DNA of 64,000 nt from Trichomonas vaginalis G3 (GCF_026262505.1 NC_067208.1:2604001-2668000); one strand, 5' to 3'; shown: positions 31,878 to 42,891, counted from the first letter of the stretch. The notes: generated from the sequence alone by a model not told the origin. Made by a program: numbers and translations.

Positions 31878-33330
31878 TACCTAATTTTTTGTTATGAATA
31901 AAATTGTTAATATTATAATTGAATATTTATTGAATATATAGAATTTTTTTGATTGAAAAGTTTATTGAAAGATAATTCAATTGCTAATTAATGATATATC
32001 GATTCACATTCTATAGTAGAATGGAATAATAACATTTTCCAGGTGTCCAACTATAAGCGGTTAAATAAAGTTCTGAAATTGAGACAGTCAATTGTTAACT
32101 AAAAACTCACTAATTTTATTTAGATATGGTTTTTACATAAATCAATCATGCTAATAATTTTAATTCAAATAAAATTTTTATGCAGAAATGTAATAATTAG
32201 CCAAATGCATAGAATATAGACAATTCTGTTAGTTTGCAATTTTTTATTCCAAACTATTTTCAATACTTTCAATTTTTTGCTCTTTTTAATATATATCAAT
32301 ATTCATATTACTGCTAATTCATTAAAAGAGGATAACCAACTATTCAATAATTGTGAAGATAGCGTTCTTGGTTTGAATGGACGACCACTTAAATAACATT
32401 TAAAAATTGTGAATCCAACAATTATTTGAATAGAACGTTTAATCGAGAACGTTGAGAAGAAACAAATTGAAGCTTTCCCAGTCAACTATTAATTTAATAA
32501 TAATTACTTATTTTAATATTTGCTTTCAATTTTTTGATTTTTAATTTACTATTTCATTTCATTTTATTAATTTTACGTCATCGTACAATCAAAATTTGAA
32601 GTTCTCAATTCATTTATTTCTTCAACTGTCAAATTTATTTCTCTTGTAGCTTTAAATGCAAATTAATATTCTTTAATTTTCATCAATTGTCAGCTCGTCC
32701 TCAATTTTTTTAATTGCTAACTGTTAATTTTTTTAACCACTTTAATTTCTTATTACCACTTACATACTATTAAATATTTCTATCATTAAAATTTAATCTT
32801 CTCAATTCTCTTATTCATTTATCTCCCATTTTATTTCTTGCTTATGTTTATACAATTAAATATTACTGATTTAATTATCATCATCACAAATCTCAATTAT
32901 CTTTTTCAAATTCTATTTTCCTTATAAAGTTCAATAATATAAGCACTTCAGCCCTTCCACTATTTCTCAATATCTTCTACCTCTATTCTTTAAAAACAAT
33001 ATAATCATCTAACAATATATTTATTGTTCATATTTTTTTTTGATTTTTCCCATATCTAATGATCCATTTTTAATTCTAATGATTCATCTTTTTATTGTAA
33101 CTTCCATTTTGTAATTTCATAATATTACTATATAGCGCCTTAATTCAATATCAATTACTTGAACGAGAAAACATATCTAACATTATTACAAATTTTTACA
33201 GCAAAACAATGAATTTTACAGTTTAATATAGTAAAAGGAGAATGATTAATTTGCAATTTTCAATTAAATAGTAAACAACAGAAATTTTATGTTTCTATCC
33301 TGCAATGATATTTGGAGCGAGTGTATCTCG
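31878..33330. other. Host intergenic DNA, about 1.4 kb
   Basis: Strongly T-rich plus strand (about 32500-33150) with no credible gene. An open frame of 60 codons on the minus strand near 32303-32485 has no supporting features. Confidence 0.6.
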
Positions 33331-33334
33331 AAAT

Positions 33335-33841
33335 TTATGAAGTAAAGATTTGTTCAATGGTATTTTCATCAAAGTCAAACATCTCAAACACGTCTGGATT
33401 GGGAATTGATTTTATACATTGGTCTATATGCTCGATAGAAGGGTTCACAACAATATTTGTGCTTCTATTATTTTTTTGATCCATTTTTAACTTTTTCTCT
33501 TTTCTTCTTTGCCTCAATTTGAACCTATTTCGAATACAATTTCCAGATCTATTTGGAAAGATATCAGCAATTTTATGCCATCTGGAACCATATTCCTCGT
33601 AAAGCTCATCCAAAAGATCATCTTCCTCTTTTGTCCAAGGTTCATTGCTTAAATTCGGCGCAATATAATTGATCCAGCGCTCTCGACATTGCCTTGGGGT
33701 TCGATTTTTCATATTTTTGGAAATTATGTCCCAATCTGCGGCACCAATTTTAGAAACTAGATCTGTTAGCATTTTATCTTCCTCTGCAGTGAACTTTATC
33801 TTTGGTACAAATCCTTTTTTATTGGCTTTCTTGTTGATCAT
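33335..33841 (-). CDS. R2R3 Myb DNA-binding protein, 168 aa
   Basis: Two Myb repeats are clear. R2 (about 16-62) has regularly spaced tryptophans and R-T-P-R-Q-C-R-E-R-W. R3 (about 66-114) has E-P-W-T-K-E-E-D and W-H-K-I-A-D-I-F-P-N-R-S-G-N-C-I-R-N-R-F. A basic tail (R-R-K-E-K-K) follows, then an acidic C-terminus. Small R2R3 Mybs are greatly expanded in T. vaginalis and several control gene expression there. A TCATA initiator lies 14 bases upstream of the ATG (minus strand, +1 near 33855). Confidence 0.9.
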   Translation of the reverse strand: MINKKANKKGFVPKIKFTAEEDKMLTDLVSKIGAADWDIISKNMKNRTPRQCRERWINYIAPNLSNEPWTKEEDDLLDELYEEYGSRWHKIADIFPNRSGNCIRNRFKLRQRRKEKKLKMDQKNNRSTNIVVNPSIEHIDQCIKSIPNPDVFEMFDFDENTIEQIFTS

Positions 33842-33852
33842 TTTTTGAAAAA

Positions 33853-33857
33853 TATGA
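33853..33857 (-). promoter_or_regulatory. Trichomonad initiator (Inr) TCATA for the Myb gene
   Basis: On the minus strand TCATA lies 14 bases before the start codon, the usual place for a T. vaginalis initiator. Confidence 0.55.
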
Positions 33858-33859
33858 AT

Positions 33860-34960
33860 TTTTTTATAGCTAAAAAATTAAAAATTACTAGATATCCAAT
33901 TCTAGTATAAATTTAATATCGACTTGCGTAATAAAATTGTATAAACTAATTCAAAGCAAAATTTCAATGTGAACACACAAATTTAATTCTATGGAAAGTT
34001 TATTATAAATCAATTATTCCGAAAAATATTATACTAATCGTTTCCTAATACGTAGCACTTTCAAAGTTATTGAAAACTTCGGTATTTCAAAAGTTTGAAT
34101 ATTATTGAATATTAACAAATCAATTTTTATATATATATTGGCTTAATAATCAATATAAATTTAAAATGCAATCCTTATTGGGCATTATCAACGAAACAGT
34201 ATTGAAAAACTGAATTCGTTAGTAAAATTTTGAATTGACAATTGACGATAAAATTAAATATCCATTCAATACAAATTCAATGGCTTCTAATCAATTTTAT
34301 TGATTTTTGAGAATACTTATAAAAATTTATAGGAATCTATGGAATAATGAATTATTTAATGCCTGTTGCAGCAAAATCCCCAATCAGGCAAGTTGGCCAT
34401 AAATATCGAACTAATCCCAAAAAATGAAATCCAGCAATTTAATAACATATGATAAATTACCACATTTATTGTCAAAAGTACTTTAATTATTTTCATACTT
34501 GATTTTCATATCAATTATATTTCATCCAATTGATTTTTTGATTGAAAAACATCAATTTTAATTCAAAAAAATCATATTTGACATTGATCTAGTATATATA
34601 CTTTAATTAGAAATTGTATACATCAAATTTCTTTCAATATACTTCCAATTATTTTCATTTATTTTATCGATTTTTTTGACTTAAATAATTATTAATTTGA
34701 TTCATTATGCGACTCATAATATTATGTTATACGACTATTCCAATACAATATTAATATCAAATATTTCATGGGTTTCTCATTTGATAATTACTTTATAAAA
34801 GTGATACAAGTAGAATATCTTTCATGTATATATTTTATATAATCATAAATATATTATCAAAAATCAATCAATAATCTTGAATTAAACAATAGATGATTTT
34901 TTTGTCATTGTAAACTTCACAAAGTTGAACTTTGTAAACTTATTTTTTGACTTTTTTTTT
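33860..34960. other. Host intergenic DNA, about 1.1 kb
   Basis: AT-rich DNA between the divergent Myb and ankyrin genes, with no gene seen. TCA-Y-W matches near 34905 and 34917 are possible initiators for the ankyrin gene but lie 48-60 bases upstream, further than usual. Confidence 0.55.
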
Positions 34961-34966
34961 ATAAAA

Positions 34967-37084
34967 ATGAGTTTAATATCAGACACTGAAATAATGCCAA
35001 TGCTAAAAAGTTTCTGTGCAGGAGATCAAATAATTTGGAACGTCAACAACGAAAATTGCTTAGATGCCTTTAAATCTCTTGTAGATTTAATAGAAAAAAA
35101 TAATCTTCCTAATCACTTCGTTTTAAGATCCATTCTTATTGCACAGAACTTCAGAATCAAATTTCGAGACGTATATTATTGTCTTGCTAAATCATTTTTA
35201 GATAAATATGAAAATATCGAGAAAAAGAAAGAAGTTCTCGATCATTTTGAAAGGCTTCAAACAATTAAACAACGGAATGTTACAAAGTTCAACATTATAA
35301 TGGATGATCTTCAAAAATTTCTGGAAAATATACAAAAACAAAATAAAGAAAAAGAAGATTACTTAAGCCTAGCGTGCGTCAGTGGATCGATCAATATATT
35401 TAAGTATCTCATAGAAAATGGCTCAGAAATTACGGAAAAAGCTCAAATTTGCGCTGCTTTAGGAGGACACGTGGAAATTATTAATACGCTAAAAGAAAAA
35501 GGAGTAGATTTCGATAATTTGTTTGATCAAGTACTATCAAGTCATAATAATGAAGTTGCAGATATTTTATTAAAAAATAACGACAAAAATAAGGAAAAAA
35601 TACGACCAGAGCTTCAGCTCCAAGATTCCAACTTAATGGCCTTCAATTACGCACTACAAAACGGAATAGAACCTCTAGATAAAACAAAATTAATTTTATA
35701 CGCTTGTGAATGCGATTCAATGGAATTATTGAAGTACTTTATCGAAGAGAAGCAGTATACAGCAACAGAAGCAGACTTTAAACCAACTTTAGACATCGCA
35801 TCTGAATATATCCACAATCCTTTACAAATTGCTGTCAAAAATGGAAATTACGTTATGCTTGACTATTTAATACAGCATGGTTATGACAAAAACATTGAAT
35901 TTTGCTTAATGAACGAAAAACACAATTTACTTTCTTATTCAATCAAATTAGGTCGTGAAAACATAAGTTTTCTGCTTATTGATAAATACCATGTCGACCA
36001 CAACTTCACAGTTTATAAAAACAACAAATCTTATACAATGTTGATATATGCTTTGAAAAATAACTCATTTAAGATAGTCTGTAAGCTTTATGGCATGAAT
36101 GTATCAATTTCTGAATGCTCAAAGATCTTAAATCCGAATAATCCTCCACAAAATTCTAAATCTCCTTTAATGTATGCTTGTAGACACGGAAGCATTGACA
36201 TCGCTAGGTTATTTATGGCTAATAATGAAATTATGTCCTATCATACTGATAAATCTACCCCTCTAATCGAAGCAATTAAATCAAATAACCTTCAAATCGT
36301 AAAAGCATTGGTCAGTAAAGGCGCTAATGTTAACAAGGTGACAAAAACAACCCCGATCGGCGCAGCTCTAGAGTTTGGAGCTTCTATGCCTATAATGAAA
36401 TTTTTACTTGAAAGTGGAGCGTCATTGGATCAACGCTTCACGCCCGTAAAAGGTGACGAAAAGGTCACGCCGATAGAATATTGTTTATCGATTCCTTCTA
36501 AGAGAAGTATTGCTAGAACACTTGAAGACTACAGTTACGCGATTTCGAAGTTGAATTCCACTCAAAAAACTCAAATTCAAACTCAAAATCAACTTCCTCC
36601 GCCAAATCCTTCAGAACGGAGGATCGTCCTCGAAGCTCTGAACAAATACGTACAGGAAAACCCTCAAGCACTTAATACTTTAGAAGAATATCAGAGAAAT
36701 CCACAAGAATTTATGTTGAAACATGTCCAATCCATGCAGTATCCTAAAAATCAAGCATCTACCAAAAGGGTAGCAAGGTTATTGTTCAAACCTGAGCAAA
36801 TTATTGAAATTGTAAAAAATATTCCGAAATATATTGCTGATAATAATAAAAAGGAGTCAGAAGAGCCACCACCACCAGTTATTATATCTTCCACCATTAG
36901 TATTCCTCCAAAACAAGCTCAAGAAACAGATTCTGCTTCTAAAACAGAAATAAAGCTTTCTACTGGAGATGAAGTTGATGCAAAGGTCGTAATTCCTAAT
37001 AATCAAGAAGATCTTGATAGCTTGAAGCGCCTAATTGAAAAAAGAGTGATAAAAGGAATCGATATCAGCAAATTGAATAATTAA
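34967..37084 (+). CDS. Ankyrin-repeat protein, about 705 aa
   Basis: The start at 34967 is the first ATG of a frame whose earlier part has no Met. The first 120 residues are a helical N-terminal domain as in large trichomonad ankyrin proteins. From about 130 to 540 there are ankyrin-like repeats, for example L-A-C-V-S-G-S-I-N-I-F-K-Y-L-I-E-N-G, T-P-L-I-E-A-I-K-S-N-N-L-Q-I-V-K-A-L and M-K-F-L-L-E-S-G-A. The last 160 residues are low-complexity, with a P-P-P-P-V stretch, and probably flexible. Such proteins act as protein-binding scaffolds; partners are unknown. The frame is intact. Confidence 0.85.
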   Translation: MSLISDTEIMPMLKSFCAGDQIIWNVNNENCLDAFKSLVDLIEKNNLPNHFVLRSILIAQNFRIKFRDVYYCLAKSFLDKYENIEKKKEVLDHFERLQTIKQRNVTKFNIIMDDLQKFLENIQKQNKEKEDYLSLACVSGSINIFKYLIENGSEITEKAQICAALGGHVEIINTLKEKGVDFDNLFDQVLSSHNNEVADILLKNNDKNKEKIRPELQLQDSNLMAFNYALQNGIEPLDKTKLILYACECDSMELLKYFIEEKQYTATEADFKPTLDIASEYIHNPLQIAVKNGNYVMLDYLIQHGYDKNIEFCLMNEKHNLLSYSIKLGRENISFLLIDKYHVDHNFTVYKNNKSYTMLIYALKNNSFKIVCKLYGMNVSISECSKILNPNNPPQNSKSPLMYACRHGSIDIARLFMANNEIMSYHTDKSTPLIEAIKSNNLQIVKALVSKGANVNKVTKTTPIGAALEFGASMPIMKFLLESGASLDQRFTPVKGDEKVTPIEYCLSIPSKRSIARTLEDYSYAISKLNSTQKTQIQTQNQLPPPNPSERRIVLEALNKYVQENPQALNTLEEYQRNPQEFMLKHVQSMQYPKNQASTKRVARLLFKPEQIIEIVKNIPKYIADNNKKESEEPPPPVIISSTISIPPKQAQETDSASKTEIKLSTGDEVDAKVVIPNNQEDLDSLKRLIEKRVIKGIDISKLNN

Positions 37085-37387
37085 TGTACTTTGTTTGTAT
37101 TAATAAAATATTTTTATCCATTTTCTTTATATCCTTCTTTTTGCTCTTTGATTGTTTTTGCATAATTTGATTCGAATATTCATAAATAAGTTTGTTTTAG
37201 AACATTTCGAGTGAAAAATATGATACACAATGAAATTTAACAGATATTTATTGTCTCATAAAATATGATCGGATTTTAATTTTTTTTCGGTGAATTCAAT
37301 GAAAAATTTTGGATTTGACATCTTTCTATTTCTAAGGCAAATTACAATTGTTGTGCATTCTGATTCAATACTTCAAAAGTGCTAAAA

Positions 37388-38590
37388 ATGTATTATACTA
37401 ATTCAAATGGTTTGTATTCGGAGTTCGATAATAACGAGAAGAGGTCAAAACTACTAACTATTGCAAACTTGTACTATGCTACTGTTTTCTTGGTATTTGC
37501 GATCCTTATGTATGTTTTCAAGTATAATGGTTATGCCTGGATCGGTAAGATCATATATTCTCAATATAAGGACAATAATAGCGCGATTGGTGATCAATTG
37601 GTAGGTAGAACAGGCCTTGCTCTTGCTTTGTGGTTCCTAATTTTAGGAATGTGTACGCTTTTGAATCCTAATATGCGAGACTCATATCAATTTAAGATCC
37701 ATACTCGATACTACATCATCAAAACATTGATTCTTTTTGGAATTTTTGCCGGATTTTTATTTTTGCCCGATGAAATCATCAGTTTCTACCTTCGAATGTC
37801 CATGTACACAACGTTTTTGTACCTTATCTTCCAAATGTTCTTCCTAATGGACTTCTTCCATAACCTGAATGAGAAATACACACAAAAAGAAAACCAAATC
37901 ATTCCATTTGCTCCAAAAAGCTGCAAAGTGAACCAAGCATTACTTTCCACGAATTTTGTCATTGCCATTCTATTTTTGATCATTTCTGCTGTTTCAGAGC
38001 ACCATTCTGCATTTACTGCTGCACTAGTTGGTGGCTACATAATGTATCTCACTGTTATGGGTTTCTATCGTGAAGATACACAATGTAATCGTCTGCAAAA
38101 GAGTACTAATTCTCTTGTTTTTACAATAATTTCTTCTTTGATGATGATTTTCTATAATGTTTATTCTGCTTTCACAGCAACATTTAAATTTCATCTTTTT
38201 GATGATGAAGAATTCAAATGCTGTGATCATGAAATATGTCAATAGCGTGATGAAGAATCAAAGAACTTTTCACTTTCATTCTTCCACTTTGTCTTTTGTC
38301 TTGCAGCTGGATATGTCTGTATGATCACTACATCGTGGCTTGGAGGAGAAACACATTATCCATGGCGAAATAACAGCGGAAAATTTCGAAATGGGTTAAT
38401 ATAGGTGCTTGTTATTTCATTGTTTGTCTTTATACCTGGGTTCTTATTGCCCCTTATGTTTGCAAAGATCGCGAGTTTTAATAAAAATTGTTATTATATT
38501 TTTAGAAAATTCTTCGAAGCATTTTCTGTTCAGCATAACTCAGAGTTTGCTATTAATAATCATTATTACATTCTGTGGAAACACTAATAT
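37388..38590 (+). pseudogene. Serinc/TMS1 family membrane protein, broken
   Basis: The first 286 codons encode a serine-incorporator family protein: several membrane segments, L-V-G-R-T-G-L-A-L-A-L-W-F, then F-L-M-D-F-F-H-N-L-N-E-K and M-Y-L-T-V-M-G-F-Y-R-E-D-T. The usual length is about 400-480 residues. An in-frame TAG at 38243-38245 ends the frame. The same frame then goes on with recognisable Serinc sequence (S-L-S-F-F-H-F-V-F, then T-T-S-W-L-G-G-E) to a second TAG near 38402, after which similarity continues only briefly. I infer a recently inactivated host gene copy. Stop-codon reassignment is not supported because neighbouring genes use TAG as a stop. Confidence 0.8.
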
Positions 38591-38699
38591 ATGCTATAAT
38601 CAATCATAAGAACACATTTACTCAACTTAATTTTTTTTGGAATGATGCTAAATGAAGGGAAGTTCCTTCATATTTTTTTTCCTTTTGAATTTTTGATCA

Positions 38700-38767
38700 A
38701 TTATAGTTTTCAACAAAGTTAGAGTTCCGAATATTGATCAATATCTTATATTTCGAAAAAATTCTAA
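38700..38767 (+). pseudogene. BspA-like fragment left of the MULE
   Basis: The last 60 bases before the MULE target duplication read as Q-Y-L-I-F-R-K-N-S-K-L-T-T, matching the Y-V-I-F-K-K-N-S-S-L-T segment of the neighbouring BspA-like frames. Further upstream the similarity fades. The fragment continues after the MULE at 40953. Confidence 0.6.
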
Positions 38768-38920
38768 ATTAACAACGAGAAAGGGACAGACTAGCCCATT
38801 GTCACTTTTTAATTTAGCAAATGAACGCTTATGGAGTGGAGTTTTTGGGTAAATCTGATTTGCTTATAAATGAAATAAAATCAAAAGAAACCATATTGGC
38901 ATTATATTATGCAAAAATAA

Positions 38921-39129
38921 ATGATCTTATTTAGTACTTTTAAAGTTAATTTCAGAAAAAATTTGACACAATGGTATCCGGCACATACAAGTGGTGTACA
39001 ACCAAAATATAAGTTGGTTTAAACATATATTGCTATATCTCATGATCTTACTTAGTACTTTTAAAGTTAATTTCAGAAAAAATTTGACACAATGGTATCC
39101 GGCACATACAAGTGGTGTACAACCAAAAT
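38921..39129. repeat. Direct repeat of 88 bp in the MULE 5' region
   Basis: Two copies (38921-39008 and 39042-39129) are spaced 121 bp apart and differ at very few positions. Each contains GGTATCCGGCACATACAAGT. They lie between the left end of the MULE and the transposase, a place where transposases or promoters often bind. Confidence 0.8.
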
Positions 39130-39289
39130 TTCATATCCCTAGTTTTACATTTATGTTTAGTTTTATTTCACCTAATTTTCAAAGATCATAATTGAATTAG
39201 ATGGCCAAGCTATTCAAAACACGACCAAGCTTATCAAAATAAGACCAATATATTCAAAATTCTTTATTCTTTCAAATCATTTCATTTTA

Positions 39290-40732
39290 ATGCAGATCCA
39301 AGATCACGAACTCACATATATCGAGTTGCTTAAGTATGGAATGCAACAAGAAATCCAAGCAGGTTGTAGTTATTCATATAAAACTAGGAAAGAAAGAAAT
39401 CAAATCCAATTTAATTGTAAGTGGCCGAATTGTCCATGTCGCTTCCTTGTTGATACACTTCCCGATGACAAGTACCACATACGAAAATGTATTAACACCC
39501 ACAATCATTCTGCCCCTTTTCCAAACAAATCACAACAAATTACATCATATTTTTATAGATCTTATTTAACAAGATATTTTGAATCAAATCAAGACCGTGT
39601 TTACGCACAATTAAGGTGTTTCAAAGATCTTAATATCCCATTTGATAGTGGGATCATTCCGGAAATGTTTCAACAATCTACAGATGCTTTAAAAAAGTTT
39701 TCTAAACGCCTTCATGCAATCAATACCCGTTTCTCAGCGGATGATGTTACATCTCTTGCAATTTTTGTCGACATGGTTAAGAGTCATTCTCCAGATGATC
39801 TCATCGAGTTTATTCATGAGCCAGATCGTATGATTTTCTATTACGCCCCATTCGAAGCAAATGCTTTTTCACATCAAATACAAACTTATCACATTGATTC
39901 CACTTATAAGCTCTTGCGCTCTCGCATACCATTTTATGCCGTCACTGGCAAATTCGCGGAATCAATTGTTTTTCCGTTTTTGTATTTTTTCGTTTGGCCC
40001 GACACAAGTGAAAATATACAAGTTTGTCTCACAGCATATTTTGGCTCCATCAATCGCGAACCATCTTATTTTTCAATGGACTGCGCACCTCAAATCACAA
40101 ATGCTGTTGAAACAGCCATCCCCTTATGCCAGATCATTTGGTGTGGTGTTCATGTGTTGCGCGCTGTTATGAGAAAGGCTGAAAAGTTTCAAGATCGTTC
40201 CAACTTCGAAACTTTCTATAACTTAATGAAGTTATTGGTCTTTGGTTCTGAAGAGGAAGAAATTGATCCTGATGAAGTTTACAACAATTTAGAAGAAATT
40301 TTAAATGAGGAACCTGCTGCCCGTGAATACTTTGACCGACAGTGGCGCCATCATCTTGACAGGTGGATGCTTCGCTATAGAAATGAAGGAGATGGAACAA
40401 ACAACATCTCAGAATCACATTTCAAGGTTTTGAAGCACCAGTACTTCCCAGAAAGGCGAAATCTTCGACTCGATGAACTTGTCATCGAGTTATATTCCAG
40501 TGTTGTTCCTTCATTCCTGATTAAGTTGCAAATTAAAGGTCTGGATTCAGAGAGAAGTGTTAAAGTTATCAAAAAAGTCACAAGAGATTTCGAAGAAATG
40601 ACACAATTTAAAAAAGTCGAATGCATCAGTATGCTTGAAGCTGTTCAGAAAGGTCTGAAAAATGATACACTTGATCCCAACATTGTTTACTCAACATTAA
40701 AAATATTATTGCAAAGAAAACATTTGATTTAA
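39290..40732 (+). CDS. MULE transposase, 480 aa
   Basis: Residues 25-72 form a FAR1/FLYWCH-like zinc finger (C-K-W-P-N-C-P-C with a closing H-N-H). Residues 195-310 are the MULE transposase core: Y-H-I-D-S-T-Y-K-L at the first Asp, F-S-M-D-C-A at the second Asp region, and W-C-G-V-H-V-L-R following. A later N-N-I-S-E-S-H-F-K-V motif may supply the last acidic residue. It cuts and pastes the element through DDE chemistry. TCATT motifs lie just upstream of the ATG, so it may use a host-type initiator. Confidence 0.85.
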   Translation: MQIQDHELTYIELLKYGMQQEIQAGCSYSYKTRKERNQIQFNCKWPNCPCRFLVDTLPDDKYHIRKCINTHNHSAPFPNKSQQITSYFYRSYLTRYFESNQDRVYAQLRCFKDLNIPFDSGIIPEMFQQSTDALKKFSKRLHAINTRFSADDVTSLAIFVDMVKSHSPDDLIEFIHEPDRMIFYYAPFEANAFSHQIQTYHIDSTYKLLRSRIPFYAVTGKFAESIVFPFLYFFVWPDTSENIQVCLTAYFGSINREPSYFSMDCAPQITNAVETAIPLCQIIWCGVHVLRAVMRKAEKFQDRSNFETFYNLMKLLVFGSEEEEIDPDEVYNNLEEILNEEPAAREYFDRQWRHHLDRWMLRYRNEGDGTNNISESHFKVLKHQYFPERRNLRLDELVIELYSSVVPSFLIKLQIKGLDSERSVKVIKKVTRDFEEMTQFKKVECISMLEAVQKGLKNDTLDPNIVYSTLKILLQRKHLI

Positions 40733-40952
40733 TAAACATTTAATTTATTATAATTAATTTTTTATTACAGTATAGTAAAAAATGCTATAAATAAATTATT
40801 ATATTTTATTAAAATGTGACTTTTAATAGTAAGTGAATAAAATAAATCAGGAATTGGGAAAGAAATAAGGTTAATTAAAAATAATGAAAATTACAAGTTT
40901 AAGGTTAATAAAAAGTGACAATGGGCGAGTTTGTCCCCCACTCATTAACAAC

Positions 40953-41294
40953 TATCAAACAATATTTTTTATGGGATGCTCCAAAATACGTGAACTATAT
41001 CTTCCCAATACAGTATCTTTAATCGACAATTTTAGATTCTTAAATAACACTAATAATTTGAAGAAGACATTTTATTTTGGGACGAATGATTTTTCAATAT
41101 TTACAAGCTTGCATAATGAAACAAATCCATCAGTAGTTGTTTACGTTTCTCCTTCTTATCCATCAGATTTTTTTGGAATTAATCGAGTTAAAAGCATTTC
41201 CGACTACATGAAATGCACCATCACTAATAACCAATTACATAGCATTACACTTGCTTCGTTGCTTAACTCAATCACTTCTATATTTTTGATGTAA
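40953..41294 (+). pseudogene. BspA-like LRR gene, 3' fragment right of the MULE
   Basis: The frame encodes R-E-L-Y-L-P-N-T-V-S leucine-rich repeats, then F-Y-F-G-T-N-D-F-S, then V-V-V-Y-V-S-P-S-Y-P-S and a hydrophobic C-terminus. It is about 110 residues, half of a typical unit here. The MULE splits it, and a one-base frame change lies just after the insertion site (near 40965-40985), so the copy was probably decayed. BspA-like proteins are surface or secreted adhesion-type proteins expanded in trichomonads. Confidence 0.75.
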
Positions 41295-41348
41295 AAGTTA
41301 TTCTGATAAAAAATTTTACATTTTTTTTTCTGAGATGCGACTCTTTCA

Positions 41349-42059
41349 TTGACAGATCCTAATATTTTTACCACTTCTTACAACGAAATTAAAGGGTTTT
41401 GGATTGTAGGAAGCGGTAGAGAAAATAACAATGGTTTTAAACCAGATGTAATTGTTCCTGAAGTTATTAATCTTCCAGGTTTTATTGATGGCAATGAAAT
41501 CAAAGGATTATCATATGGATGCTTTCGACACAATACAGTAATTCGAGAAATAATCCTTCCAGAAACACTTGTCGAAATTTCAGATACTTCAATCGCCGAC
41601 GTTAAAAGTTTATTGAGAGTTACCATACCATCTTCAGTCAAAGTTATAGAAGCCTACTTTAGCACAAATAATAATTTACAATATGTTATATTTAAAAAAA
41701 ATTCATCATTAACTATAATAGGTGAATATTTTTTATGGGGTTGTTATAAAATACAGGAGTTATATCTTCCAAATACAGTGTCTTTCATTGAGAGCAATGG
41801 CTTGTTATGGAATGTCAAGAATATCAAAAATATCTTTTATTTAGGAACAAATGATTTCTCAACATTTCCAAATTTGCTAAATTTAACGCTTTCTTCAGTA
41901 GTTGTTTATGTTTCTCCATCATATCCATCAGATTATTTTGGAGTAAAGCGAGTTAAGTCTATTTCAGAATACGTGAAATGTACTATTGGCAATGACCAAT
42001 TATACCACATTCTATCGATTTCGTTTCTCAACTTATTCTATTCATTCATTTTAGTTTGA
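41349..42059 (+). pseudogene. BspA-like LRR frame without ATG, 236 codons
   Basis: An open frame from TTG (41349) contains TpLRR-type repeats (I-R-E-I-I-L-P-E-T-L-V-E-I; Q-E-L-Y-L-P-N-T-V-S-F-I) and a C-terminal hydrophobic stretch (S-I-S-F-L-N-L-F-Y-S-F-I-L-V) that could be a membrane anchor. It contains no in-frame ATG at all. A nearby ATG at about 41335 is in another frame and stops at once. No trichomonad intron signal was seen. It is most likely a gene copy lacking its 5' part, though a remote spliced exon cannot be excluded. Confidence 0.65.
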
Positions 42060-42180
42060 AATAAAAATTGACATTGATTTTTCACTTCAAAAATTGAGGG
42101 AAAAGTCACGCGAAAAATTGACATTTTTTTCTGATCCCATTATTGTCAAATTTCTTTATTTTTGAGATGAGAATTTTCCA

Positions 42181-42891
42181 TTGACAGATCCTAATATTTT
42201 CACTACTTCTTACCTTAATTGGAAAGAATTTTGGATTGTTGGAACTGGAATGGAGAATAACAATGGGATTAAACCTGGCGTTACTATTCCAGAAGTTATA
42301 AATCTTCCAGGAATTATTGATGGCCATGAAATCAAAGGATTATCATACGGATGCTTTCGCGGAAATGAAATAATTCGAGAAATCATATTGCCCGAGACAC
42401 TGGTAGAGATATCACATACTTCAATCGCAGATCTACATAATCTAATCAAAATTACTATTCCATCCTCAGTTGAGATAATAGAGAGTTGGTTCAGTGGTCA
42501 CCTTAATTTAGAAAATATCATTTTTTCAAAAAATTCTTCCCTTACAACAATACACTCTAATTTTTTACTATATTGCTACAAACTCAAAGAATTATACTTG
42601 CCGAATACAGTTGTATCCATTGAAAACGAAGGATTTTTATCCGAAACTTTTAATTTGAATTCAGTTTTTTATTTTGGAACAAACGATTTTTCAACACATA
42701 CTGATTTACTCAATGAGTCACAATATTCTCTTCATATCTATGTTTCTCCATCATATCCCACAGATTTTTTTAGTGTCAAGCGAGTTCGAAGCGTTGCTGA
42801 CTATCTAAGATGCAGTTTAGCTTGTGATCACTTGTATTCTCATTGGTTTACTTTATTTATCGATTCGTTTTATGTTTTTGATTTGTCATAA
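42181..42891 (+). CDS. BspA-like LRR protein, tandem copy, 5' end doubtful
   Basis: This is a sister of the 41349 frame: same start context (TTGACAGATCCTAATATTTT), same repeats (I-R-E-I-I-L-P-E-T-L-V-E-I, K-E-L-Y-L-P-N-T-V) and same hydrophobic end. The first in-frame ATG is 23 codons in (about 42250), which would give about 213 residues. It could be a short active gene or, like its neighbours, a 5'-deleted copy. The three units are tandem duplicates of one BspA-like gene. Confidence 0.6.
   Translation: MTDPNIFTTSYLNWKEFWIVGTGMENNNGIKPGVTIPEVINLPGIIDGHEIKGLSYGCFRGNEIIREIILPETLVEISHTSIADLHNLIKITIPSSVEIIESWFSGHLNLENIIFSKNSSLTTIHSNFLLYCYKLKELYLPNTVVSIENEGFLSETFNLNSVFYFGTNDFSTHTDLLNESQYSLHIYVSPSYPTDFFSVKRVRSVADYLRCSLACDHLYSHWFTLFIDSFYVFDLS

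Larger units (their letters stand above)
38777..40943 (+). mobile_element. MULE (Mutator-like) DNA transposon, 2,167 bp
   Basis: Terminal inverted repeats of about 35 bp start GAG and share GCCCATTGTCACTTTTT (left about 38793-38810, right about 40908-40926 inverted). A perfect 9-bp target duplication ATTAACAAC flanks the element (38768-38776 and 40944-40952), which is typical of MULEs. It encodes one intact 480-aa transposase. It interrupts a BspA-like gene fragment. The intact frame, ends and target duplication suggest it is young and may be autonomous. Confidence 0.9.

Noticed and set aside
38777-40943. Maverick- or virus-related origin of the 480-aa gene
   Set aside because: Zinc finger, MULE core, terminal repeats and 9-bp target duplication identify a plain Mutator-like transposon.
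41335-41360. Intron 3' splice site before the BspA-like frames (ACAG)
   Set aside because: The known trichomonad 3' signal ACTAACACACAG and a GTAYGT 5' site are absent.
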